From Synergistota bacterium (lineage in GTDB: Bacteria > Synergistota > Synergistia > Synergistales > Aminobacteriaceae), in assembly GCA_022704435.1 (NCBI GenBank), contig JAKJGK010000006.1, positions 1-44,743 on the forward strand: a DNA stretch of 44,743 nt. The letters are read 5' to 3'. This document shows positions 12,695 through 19,293 of this stretch, in pieces. The notes below the pieces were generated by a model that searched no databases, was not told where the DNA came from, and saw only the letters and a list, made by a program, of their open reading frames with translations. Positions within the stretch are counted from its first letter, which is position 1. Every line of letters begins with the position of its first letter. The position numbers and the translations under genes were made by a program.

Positions 12695-12732
12695 CGGACG
12701 CGATGATGAATGATGTCGCGTCCGTTTTTTTT
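12695..12732 (+). terminator. Intrinsic terminator after the SprA-like gene
   Basis: Nine-bp stem CGGACGCGA / TCGCGTCCG with a 12-nt loop, followed by eight T. Confidence 0.9.
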
Positions 12733-12811
12733 GATTACGGCCCGCGAGGCGCTTCCTCTCACCATTGCCCTTCCCACTTTTCCTAAAAGTAGAAAGAGTA
12801 AATTTAATAAA

Positions 12812-12840
12812 TTGATCGGTTTTACTTGAATACCTATATA
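12812..12840 (+). promoter_or_regulatory. Promoter for the membrane microprotein
   Basis: TTGATC (12812-12817) and TATATA (12835-12840) with a 17-bp spacer, inside a strikingly AT-rich stretch that contrasts with the surrounding GC-rich DNA. Confidence 0.5.
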
Positions 12841-12975
12841 AATTATGTTAGTTTAATGCAGGTTGCCAACACAGGCCTGTCTGAACTACTTCGATCCCTC
12901 CAATTCCGCGCGGATCCAGGGGGATAAACCACAGCTTCGCATTGCGCGCAGGCTGGTACGAAGGAGGTGTCGCTC

Positions 12976-13062
12976 ATGAACACCGCCGTTGTGGTGTGGC
13001 TTGGCATAATGGCCGTCATCGGCTTGATAATGGTCGTAGTGAAGATGAAAAAGAAGTCGTAG
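12976..13062 (+). CDS. 28-residue single-span membrane microprotein
   Basis: A very short gene with an excellent AAGGAGGTG ribosome site 5-7 nt before the ATG. The product, MNTAVVVWLGIMAVIGLIMV followed by VVKMKKKS, is one hydrophobic helix with a basic cytoplasmic tail, so the N-terminus should face outward. Its size and layout resemble the small accessory subunits of sodium:amino acid symporters (MetS-like proteins), but no transporter gene is adjacent. It could equally be an independent membrane regulator. Evidence for translation is the ribosome site, a dedicated upstream promoter and the clean hydrophobic pattern. Confidence 0.65.
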   Translation: MNTAVVVWLGIMAVIGLIMVVVKMKKKS

Positions 13063-13123
13063 TGGGAGAGGCGCGGAGCGCAGGGCGTGGAGCCCCCTTC
13101 GGCGCGCACGGGTTTCAAGGCCT

Positions 13124-13159
13124 CCCCCCTTTGCACCGATACAAAGGTGTAAAGGGGGG
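13124..13159. promoter_or_regulatory. Strong hairpin overlapping the ribosome site of the next small ORF
   Basis: A 14-bp stem pairs CCCCCCTTTGCACC (13124-13137) with GGTGTAAAGGGGGG (13146-13159), broken only by one G-U pair. The 3' arm includes the G-rich ribosome site of the ORF starting at 13166, so folding would block initiation. No T-tract follows on the plus strand. Confidence 0.55.
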
Positions 13160-13165
13160 AGCGCC

Positions 13166-13378
13166 ATGCAAGACGCAAGATTCCATGAGGCGCCTCCGGT
13201 CCTTTCGGTTCTCGCAGCCCAGGGAGGGCGGGTTACTGGAAAGGCGGCGAAGGAGCGCCCGAGGAGAGACCGTGAGAGAAGGCAATTCGACTACTACCTG
13301 CGGAAGAGCGGCTACGCACCCGAATCGGGGGGAGAGTCCGGCGTGGTTCAGGCGGACGAGGTGAACACCCTTGCCTGA
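13166..13378 (+). CDS. Possible small basic protein, unknown
   Basis: A 70-residue frame with an ATG and a GGGGGGAG ribosome site. The middle is strongly basic (GKAAKERPRRDRERRQFDYY) and the C-terminus is neutral to acidic. No family is recognised, and no membrane segment or signal peptide is seen. The ribosome site sits in the 3' arm of a stable hairpin. The frame may be real and translationally controlled, or it may be a chance frame next to a structured repeat. Confidence 0.35.
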   Translation: MQDARFHEAPPVLSVLAAQGGRVTGKAAKERPRRDRERRQFDYYLRKSGYAPESGGESGVVQADEVNTLA

Positions 13379-13491
13379 GCGGCAATCCGGCATCGGCTTC
13401 TTAACAGGCGGATTGAAAGCGGATAGGTCCCGTTCAAGGGGCCGGAGCCCAAGGTCGCAATAGTCCGCGGGCCCGGCCCTCTTGTGTTCTA

Positions 13492-15141
13492 CTACACCCC
13501 GGCGGTGGCGAACGCATCCTCCACTATCCGCCTTGCCTCCTGCTGGATGAGGGCCAGATGGTCGTCCCCCAGGAAGCTCTCCGCGTAGATCTTGTAGACA
13601 TCCTCCGTCCCCGAGGGGCGCGCCGCGAACCATCCATTCTCCGACATGACTTTCAGCCCGCCGATGGGCGCGCCGTTGCCGGGCGCAGCCGTCAGCCGCG
13701 CTGTGATCTCCTCGCCGGCCAGGGTCGAGGCCTTCACGTCGTCCGGCGACAGGTTTTTGAGCAGTTTTCTCCTCTCCGCCGACGCTGGGGCGTCGATGCG
13801 GGCGTAGCTGGGCTCGCCGAGGCGGGAGACTATCGCGTCGTAGCGCTTGCCGGGATGATCCCCGGTCACGGCGAGGATCTCCGCAGCTAGCAGGTTCAGT
13901 ATGATGCCGTCCTTGTCGGTGCTCCAGGCCGAGCCGTCCGTGCGCAGGAAGGACGCGCCCGCGCTCTCCTCCCCGCCGAAGCCGAGCGACCCGTCGAGCA
14001 GCCCCTCCACGAACCACTTGAACCCCACGGGCACCTCCACGCACCTTCTTCCAAGCTCGATCGCCACTCTGTCGATGAGCGAGCTGGAGACCAGCGTCTT
14101 GCCCACGGCGGCGCTCTCGCCCCAGCCCGGCCTGTGAGTGAACAGGTACTCCACCGCGACCGACAGGTAGGCGTTGGGGGAGAGAAGCCCCCTGTCGGGG
14201 ACGACTATCCCGTGTCTGTCGAAGTCCGAGTCGTTGCCCCAGGCTATGTCGTACCTGTCCTTCAGCCCCACCAGGCCCGCCATCGCGTAGGGGGAGGAGC
14301 AGTCCATCCGTATCTTTCCGTCCCAGTCGACCGGCATAAAGGAGAAGGTCGGGTCCACCGCGGGGTTGACGACCTCGAGGTTCAGCCCGTACCGCTCCGC
14401 TATCGCACCCCAGTAAGCCACACCCGAGCCGCCCATCGGGTCGGCCCCGATCGAGACGCCGGAGCGCGCGATGGCGTCGACGTCGACCACGGAGGCCAGG
14501 TCGTCCACGTAGGGCTGGACGAAGTCCTCCCGGCTCACGCACTCCGCCCTGACGGCCCGTTCGTACGGCATCCTGGCCACCGACTGGAAGCCCGAGCGAA
14601 GCAGTTCGTTGGCCCGCTCCTGGATCGCGCCGGTGATCTCCGGGTCGGCGGGTCCACCGGACGGGGGGTTGTACTTGAAGCCGCCGTCCTCCGGAGGGTT
14701 GTGCGACGGAGTTATGACCACCCCGTCCGCCCTGCTCCCCCCGCGCGCGTTCCACTGGAGGATGGCGCGGGAGACGACCGGCGTCGGGGTGTAGCCGAAG
14801 CCCTCCTGGATCACGGTCGGCACCCCGGCGGCTGCGAACACCTCCACCGCGGTCCTGAAGGCCGGCTCCGAAAGTGCGTGGGTGTCCATGCCCACGTACA
14901 GCGGCCCGGTTATCCCCGCCTTCCTCCGGTGCTCGGAGATCGCCATGCTTACCGCGACGATGTGCCCCTCGTTGAAGGAACCCTTGAGGGACGAGCCCCT
15001 GTGACCGGAGGTTCCGAACGCCACCAACTGCCCCGGGTCGCCGGGGTCGGGTCGCGTTGTGTAGTACGACGCGACGAGCGCGGGAATGTTCGCCAGCATC
15101 TTGTGATCCGCCCTTCTGCCCGCCATAGGCGAAACGTCCAT
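13492..15141 (-). CDS. pgm: Phosphoglucomutase, alpha-D-glucose-phosphate specific
   Basis: A 549-residue alpha-D-phosphohexomutase that interconverts glucose 1-phosphate and glucose 6-phosphate, linking glycolysis to glycogen and cell envelope sugars. All four signature loops are present: the phosphoserine loop [10 protein letters not shown], the magnesium loop [10 protein letters not shown], the sugar-specificity loop [10 protein letters not shown], and the phosphate-binding loop [15 protein letters not shown]. Length and motifs match the E. coli Pgm type. GAGGGGGGA precedes ATG 15141. The gene diverges from the macrodomain gene, and a small palindrome lies between the two starts. Confidence 0.95.
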   Translation of the reverse strand: MDVSPMAGRRADHKMLANIPALVASYYTTRPDPGDPGQLVAFGTSGHRGSSLKGSFNEGHIVAVSMAISEHRRKAGITGPLYVGMDTHALSEPAFRTAVEVFAAAGVPTVIQEGFGYTPTPVVSRAILQWNARGGSRADGVVITPSHNPPEDGGFKYNPPSGGPADPEITGAIQERANELLRSGFQSVARMPYERAVRAECVSREDFVQPYVDDLASVVDVDAIARSGVSIGADPMGGSGVAYWGAIAERYGLNLEVVNPAVDPTFSFMPVDWDGKIRMDCSSPYAMAGLVGLKDRYDIAWGNDSDFDRHGIVVPDRGLLSPNAYLSVAVEYLFTHRPGWGESAAVGKTLVSSSLIDRVAIELGRRCVEVPVGFKWFVEGLLDGSLGFGGEESAGASFLRTDGSAWSTDKDGIILNLLAAEILAVTGDHPGKRYDAIVSRLGEPSYARIDAPASAERRKLLKNLSPDDVKASTLAGEEITARLTAAPGNGAPIGGLKVMSENGWFAARPSGTEDVYKIYAESFLGDDHLALIQQEARRIVEDAFATAGV

Positions 15142-15176
15142 GGATGGTCCCCCCTCGTTCAGTTTTTTATGTAGGC

Positions 15177-15194
15177 CGCGCTTTTAACAGCGCG
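15177..15194. promoter_or_regulatory. Palindrome between divergent pgm and macrodomain genes
   Basis: Perfect CGCGCT / AGCGCG inverted repeat with a 6-nt AT-rich centre. It lies upstream of the macrodomain -10 and within the pgm upstream region, so it could be an operator for both genes. Confidence 0.35.
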
Positions 15195-15208
15195 ACGTCC
15201 GGATATAC

Positions 15209-15214
15209 TATAAT
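15209..15214 (+). promoter_or_regulatory. -10 element of the macrodomain gene
   Basis: Perfect TATAAT. The predicted transcription start near 15221 lies downstream of ATG 15218, which supports ATG 15248 as the real start. The -35 is weak. Confidence 0.5.
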
Positions 15215-15247
15215 GGCATGTATTTTCAGGTCAAGGAGGCGGACGCG

Positions 15248-15745
15248 ATGCTTGAGGTGATCAGGGCGGATATAACCACGTTGCGGGTGGACGCCATCGT
15301 CAACGCGGCCAACAACTCGTTGCTGGGGGGCGGCGGAGTCGACGGCGCGATCCACCGCGCGGCGGGGCCGGAGCTTCTCGAGGAGTGCAGGGGACTGGGC
15401 GGCTGCGCCACGGGCGACGCGAAGCTCACGAAAGGGTATCGGCTTCCGGCCAGGTACGTAATCCATACTGTGGGCCCCGTCTGGCACGGCGGAGCAAAGG
15501 GCGAGCCCGAACTGCTGGCCTCCTGCTACCGTCGCTCTCTCGAGGTGGCCGAGGAGGCGGGCGTGAAGTCGATCGCCTTCTCCGGCATCAGCACGGGCGT
15601 TTACGGCTATCCGGCGGACCAGGCGGCGGTGGTCGCGGTAGAGACCGTCCGCGAGACGCTTAAAGCCTGTCCTGGGGTCGAAAAGGTCGTGTTCTGCTGC
15701 TTCTCCGACAGGGACAGGGAGATTTACGAGCGGCTGCTCGGGTGA
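15248..15745 (+). CDS. Macrodomain protein (MacroD/YmdB-like ADP-ribose hydrolase)
   Basis: A 165-residue stand-alone macrodomain. These proteins bind ADP-ribose, and MacroD types remove ADP-ribose from proteins or deacetylate O-acetyl-ADP-ribose. The MacroD signature is complete: [20 protein letters not shown] near the N-terminus, the loop [22 protein letters not shown], and [11 protein letters not shown] for the diphosphate loop. AAGGAGG precedes ATG 15248. No ADP-ribosyltransferase partner or DarT-like toxin is adjacent, so its target is unknown. Confidence 0.93.
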   Translation: MLEVIRADITTLRVDAIVNAANNSLLGGGGVDGAIHRAAGPELLEECRGLGGCATGDAKLTKGYRLPARYVIHTVGPVWHGGAKGEPELLASCYRRSLEVAEEAGVKSIAFSGISTGVYGYPADQAAVVAVETVRETLKACPGVEKVVFCCFSDRDREIYERLLG

Positions 15746-15880
15746 GGGGCTCGATAACGGGGATGCCGCCGCCTTTCTCCATAAGGACTTCGGATCGGCG
15801 ATCTTGAGTACAAGGCCTGCGAGGTCGAAGACTTCCCGGACGCCATGTTCGCGGATTACCAGGATACACGGCTATTGATG

Positions 15881-16333
15881 CTATTGATCCTCGACGAGCC
15901 GAGGCCACAGAGCCAGGAACTCGTCGGGCATCAAAACTTGCACGTCCTCGAAGCCATACTCTTTCAGCAGCGGTGCCGGGTAGTGTCTTTTGTTCCCTGT
16001 GACTAGGGGAACTCCACCAGCGCCCAGAGCGACCGCCAAGAACTTGTCGTCATCAGCGTCGGGCAGGAATCTTTCCTTGGGGAGAGCGATCGGGCTTACG
16101 GGCTGAAAATATCGCCGCAAAGTCGAAGCCAGCGGAGCCAAGACCTCTTTTGGAAAACCAAACTTGGGACGTGTAAGCACGTCGAAATACTCCGCAAAAA
16201 TGAGCGCGTCCGCCACCGGCAACAGGCGGCCCTCAAGGACCAGGTTAAGCACGGAAGCAGGCTTGCCGGCAGGCGAGACAAGCGCAGAGACAAAAACGTT
16301 GGTATCTATGACCAACCGCAAAGGCACGCTCAA
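15881..16333 (-). CDS. PIN-domain ribonuclease toxin
   Basis: A 150-residue PIN-fold protein of the putative toxin-antitoxin PIN family. Such toxins are metal-dependent ribonucleases. The acidic metal-binding residues are visible: Asp in LVIDTNVFVSAL, Glu in IFAEYFDVL, and the pair in LPDADDDKFLAVAL. The late LVTGNKRHY is also typical. The TTG at 16333 overlaps the antitoxin stop (TTGA); GTG 16327 is an alternative start. It is coupled to the upstream antitoxin gene. Confidence 0.87.
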   Translation of the reverse strand: MSVPLRLVIDTNVFVSALVSPAGKPASVLNLVLEGRLLPVADALIFAEYFDVLTRPKFGFPKEVLAPLASTLRRYFQPVSPIALPKERFLPDADDDKFLAVALGAGGVPLVTGNKRHYPAPLLKEYGFEDVQVLMPDEFLALWPRLVEDQ

Positions 16334-16611
16334 TTATCTCCCATCCGCCTCGCTGCTGATATCTCCGTGTCTATCTCCTCCATGGAGATGCCGGCCAATC
16401 CCCTTTCCAAGGCGAAGGAGCGGGCTCGCTCAACCGCCATCATGGCCCGCGCCTGCCGGAAAGCGGATGCAATATCCTCGATATTGTCCATGTCGTCCAG
16501 CGGAAAGCACAAAGCTTTGGGTTTGTTGTTGGAAGTAAGAACCCGATATTCCGAATCGCTGTAAAGGACGGCGGGATTAGCCTTCACCTCGCGAATTGCG
16601 ATTAATCTCAT
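16330..16611 (-). CDS. Antitoxin of the PIN toxin (Phd/YefM-like N-terminus)
   Basis: A 93-residue protein directly upstream of, and overlapping, the PIN toxin. The start MRLIAIREVKANPAVLYSDS and the following strand RVLTSNNKPKALCFPL resemble the Phd/YefM DNA-binding fold used by many antitoxins. The C-terminal half is helical and charged (ERARSFALERGLAGISMEEI) and probably wraps the toxin. ATG 16611 is chosen on the AGGGGG site about 9 nt upstream; GTG 16620 is less well placed. Confidence 0.8.
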   Translation of the reverse strand: MRLIAIREVKANPAVLYSDSEYRVLTSNNKPKALCFPLDDMDNIEDIASAFRQARAMMAVERARSFALERGLAGISMEEIDTEISAARRMGDN

Positions 16612-16652
16612 TATACCCACACCCCCTAAACTCGCTCATAATACGTCCTACG

Positions 16653-16673
16653 AATAAACCCGCATTTATTATA
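16653..16673 (-). promoter_or_regulatory. Promoter -10 with overlapping palindrome for the PIN module
   Basis: A minus-strand TATAAT (16668-16673) overlaps the inverted repeat AATAAA / TTTATT (16653-16670). This is the arrangement expected for autoregulation by the antitoxin. The -35 is poor. Confidence 0.5.
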
Positions 16674-16829
16674 CCATGTTCCACCATCGACCCAGCGCCT
16701 AAGTTGCTTTTCCCTAAAGGTCCCTCCTCCCGTTGGTCGTTCGGGACGACAGGGCTGCGGCGGTCGTACGGAACTGAAAGGAGTGCAGCTCCGCAGGACA
16801 AATCAATACCAACCTTTTCACAAGATTCG

Positions 16830-17159
16830 CTACAGGAACAAGCGATAATCGACCCCGAGAGCGCTGGCCAGTTTCTTTGCGTTCTCCCTTCCTATGGGGC
16901 GCTTCCCGTTTTCCATCTCCGAGATGTGGCGTTGAGGAATACCTGCTACAGCGGAAAGAGCAGTCTGCGTCATCGAATTCTTTTTCCTCTGCCCCGCGAG
17001 CACCAGCCCGGGGACAGCATCTTTGGAGCAGGAAAACGCATCCCGCCAAGGAATCCTCTCTTCATCCTCCTCTCCGCTTTCAAGGGTAAAAGATATATCT
17101 TTCAAGCTGTAAAACGGGTTTGACGATGCATGAACACCCCTTGCTACTCCGGCCACCAT
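16830..17159 (-). CDS. XRE-family DNA-binding protein (antitoxin-like)
   Basis: A 109-residue protein whose C-terminal half is a helix-turn-helix of the XRE/Cro type: MTQTALSAVAGIPQRHISEM, then ENGKRPIGRENAKKLASALG. The acidic N-terminal half (LESGEEDEERIPWRDAF) resembles the extension of XRE antitoxins that pair with small RelE-like toxins. No toxin gene is next to it, so it may be an orphan or regulate its own operon. ATG 17159 has GGGAGGA six bases upstream. It overlaps the end of the preceding gene by 16 bp, so translation is coupled to that gene. Confidence 0.75.
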   Translation of the reverse strand: MVAGVARGVHASSNPFYSLKDISFTLESGEEDEERIPWRDAFSCSKDAVPGLVLAGQRKKNSMTQTALSAVAGIPQRHISEMENGKRPIGRENAKKLASALGVDYRLFL

Positions 17160-18529
17160 TCTGCGTCCTCCCAGTGTTCCTTATGGCGTTCGGCGAACTT
17201 GCTCATCTCGCTGACGTTCGCGGCGGGCTCGCGGGCGGCTCGTGCGCATGTTGCGACGACGTCCTTGTACAGGCTGCGGGGCACGTAGGCTATGCCGGAA
17301 TAGTTAACAAGCACGTCGGGAAGTCGATCCGCTATCGTCTCGCCGCGCGGCGCCATCACGATGCTCGGCGGCTCCCCGAATGTGTTGAGCAGAAAGTACC
17401 GCCAGCTCGGATCCGCCTCGCCGCTTGCGGGTACGATCTCGCACGGGCTGGCGTCCCATCCGAGGGTGATGTTTCCACAGGTCCCCTCGAGGGGTATTTG
17501 CTTGCGGGCCACAAGGGTATATGGTCCGACCTCGAGGAACATTTCCAATCTCTCGTCGTACTGGATCCCCAGCAATTCCATCAGCGCAACGCGCTTCTGC
17601 TCGTCAAGGGGGGCCTTATCCGCCATGAACCACTGGAGCTCCCGCAAGGTGATCCCCGCGCTTCTGGCTATCTCGGCAGGTGGATTGGGCCAGCACTCGA
17701 CGAGGTCCCTGACGCATTCGAAAAGGTTGTCGTCATACTCATAGTCGACTGTTATGTCGTCGTCGGGGCCCCAGGAGCTCGAAGGCAATTCCTCGGCCAG
17801 CAGCAGGGAGAACTTGTCGCTCTCGTCCCTGGTGAAGAACCTGGGGCATTCAGGCGGCAGGGAGGCTTCCCAGGAGTGCAGCCACGGACCTGGCGTCCAG
17901 TCGATCCTCGACAAGGCCCCGGTCTTCGGCGGCTCCCGCACGGGCAGGGCCAGCCATTCGTCGACCGCGTCCGCCTTCCCGCCGATACAACTCCTGAATG
18001 TATCTCTGCGATAACGACCGCTCTCCTCCAGTGCGCCGCGGCAGAGGGCGGGGAGCGACAAGCAACCGTCCTCATAGCGGCAGTAGAATCTCGGCAGATA
18101 CCAACATACGTCCTGGGCCGAGCGCATCGATCCAGGAAGAGACTGGTCCTTCGGGGCGGCCACGTCGACTCGGACACCGATCTTCGCCATCTCCTCCGCG
18201 AGCGCGGGGGCCGCCGCCGCGAGGTGGCGGTTTATTCGCAGGACGTCCGGCAGGCCGCGCAAACCCTCGGTCGTGCGCCACCCCTCGAGCAGGATTTCGT
18301 CCAGAGGTCTGAGATCGTCGGCGGACGAGAAGGTCATCCAGCGAATGGGCAATCCCGCGACGGTGATCCCGTACAGTATGATCGGGCTAAGGCCGTACCG
18401 CGCCGCCTCCTTCACCCTGACCGGATCGTCCACCAGCACGATCCCGTGCTCCGGGTGCTGGTATAGGCGCTTGGCTATGGAGATGTAGAAATGGTGCATT
18501 CTCTGCGGCGGTTGCGTCTGCTGATTCAT
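17144..18529 (-). CDS. Uncharacterised 461-residue protein
   Basis: I do not recognise a named family. The N-terminal 130 residues look like a compact alpha/beta domain (GIVLVDDPVRVKEAARYGL, PIILYGITVAGLPIRWM). The middle has many aromatic and acidic residues. Residues about 285-320 (EIARSAGITLRELQWFM and following) read like a helix-turn-helix of the plasmid-maintenance type. The C-terminus is rich in Trp and Glu. There is no signal peptide or membrane segment, so it is cytoplasmic. GAGGAGG precedes the ATG. It is the fourth gene of a tight minus-strand run and overlaps the XRE gene that follows. Confidence 0.7.
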   Translation of the reverse strand: MNQQTQPPQRMHHFYISIAKRLYQHPEHGIVLVDDPVRVKEAARYGLSPIILYGITVAGLPIRWMTFSSADDLRPLDEILLEGWRTTEGLRGLPDVLRINRHLAAAAPALAEEMAKIGVRVDVAAPKDQSLPGSMRSAQDVCWYLPRFYCRYEDGCLSLPALCRGALEESGRYRRDTFRSCIGGKADAVDEWLALPVREPPKTGALSRIDWTPGPWLHSWEASLPPECPRFFTRDESDKFSLLLAEELPSSSWGPDDDITVDYEYDDNLFECVRDLVECWPNPPAEIARSAGITLRELQWFMADKAPLDEQKRVALMELLGIQYDERLEMFLEVGPYTLVARKQIPLEGTCGNITLGWDASPCEIVPASGEADPSWRYFLLNTFGEPPSIVMAPRGETIADRLPDVLVNYSGIAYVPRSLYKDVVATCARAAREPAANVSEMSKFAERHKEHWEDAEWWPE

Positions 18530-18553
18530 GGCTCCTCCTCGTCCCCAGCCCGA

Positions 18554-19012
18554 TTACGGAAGGCTGTTTATTCTGTTGATTGCAAGTGACACATCCTTGT
18601 GAACAAGGCTTTGCATGCTTTCAGGATAGCTCGTGTCAAGGAGTTGCTCAAGAGTCCCTAATAATTTTGCCCTCAAGTTTGGTTTGCACCGAGCCAGGTC
18701 TGGCGCCCGCTTGATGCACTGCCTCGCGACAACTGGTTTGGGGTCGCGGAGGATCCTCAGTATGCGTTCGATATTCTCGTCGATCCTACAGTACGCATCC
18801 CATCGCGCGTTCGAGACGATCATAATGAAGCCTCGCGTTCGAACGTAAGAGTTCTCGTTATCGAGCATCTCCAGAAAATCGTCGAAGTGTCCGTACACCG
18901 CATTCGATGACGCGCTCAGAGCCTCAAGCTGTCCGAGGCTCTCGTACGCATAATCCGCATCTTTGCTGAACAGGGCGGCTACAAGCTCATGAATCTCATG
19001 CATTTCCTTCAC
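18554..19012 (-). CDS. HEAT-repeat-like protein (annotated SufBD-like in relatives)
   Basis: A 152-residue all-helical protein resembling small HEAT-like proteins that databases often label SufBD protein, without evidence for Fe-S work. Characteristic segments are SNAVYGHFDDFLEMLDNENS, YVRTRGFIMIVSNARWD and KPVVARQCIKRAPDLARCKP. It probably serves as a protein-binding scaffold in the cytoplasm. GTG 19012 overlaps the preceding stop (GTGA); ATG 19003 is a reasonable alternative. It is part of the DUF2207 operon. Confidence 0.75.
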   Translation of the reverse strand: MKEMHEIHELVAALFSKDADYAYESLGQLEALSASSNAVYGHFDDFLEMLDNENSYVRTRGFIMIVSNARWDAYCRIDENIERILRILRDPKPVVARQCIKRAPDLARCKPNLRAKLLGTLEQLLDTSYPESMQSLVHKDVSLAINRINSLP

Positions 19013-19293
19013 CTGCCCTGCCGAGGCATTACCTCCGGAACCGACATGTAGTCCCGGGCGTTTCGCAGAGGGAGCTGTCCGTCCTTCGGCAGCATGTCTC
19101 TCAGTTCGTCATAAGACTGTTGAACCTGCTCGTTCCACTTTTCCCTTACGGAGTCCACGCACTCGACGATCTCCCAGATGTCCCCGCCGTCGCGCTCGCA
19201 CCTCTCCAGCTCGGTATCCACCGGATGAGCCATCGTGCAACGTGCGCAACAGAAACATATCGACAGCAGGCTGAGGATGACCGCCCTTTTCAT
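19009..19293 (-). CDS. Small exported protein, LprI/DUF1311-like
   Basis: A 94-residue protein with an N-terminal export signal (MKRAVILSLLSICFCCARC, then TMAHP). The mature part has paired cysteines (ERCERDGGDIWEIVECVDSV) and EKWNEQVQQSYDELRDML, a pattern resembling the LprI/DUF1311 family of lysozyme-inhibitor-like periplasmic proteins. A lipobox is not clear-cut, although several cysteines lie near the cleavage region. The start ATG 19293 overlaps the DUF2207 stop (TGATG) and its own stop overlaps the HEAT-like gene. The family match is moderate. Confidence 0.68.
   Translation of the reverse strand: MKRAVILSLLSICFCCARCTMAHPVDTELERCERDGGDIWEIVECVDSVREKWNEQVQQSYDELRDMLPKDGQLPLRNARDYMSVPEVMPRQGR

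Noticed and set aside
15746-15880. Short coding-like stretch between the macrodomain and PIN genes
   Set aside because: One frame reads like protein for about 35 codons but lacks a start and a family match; at most a gene remnant.
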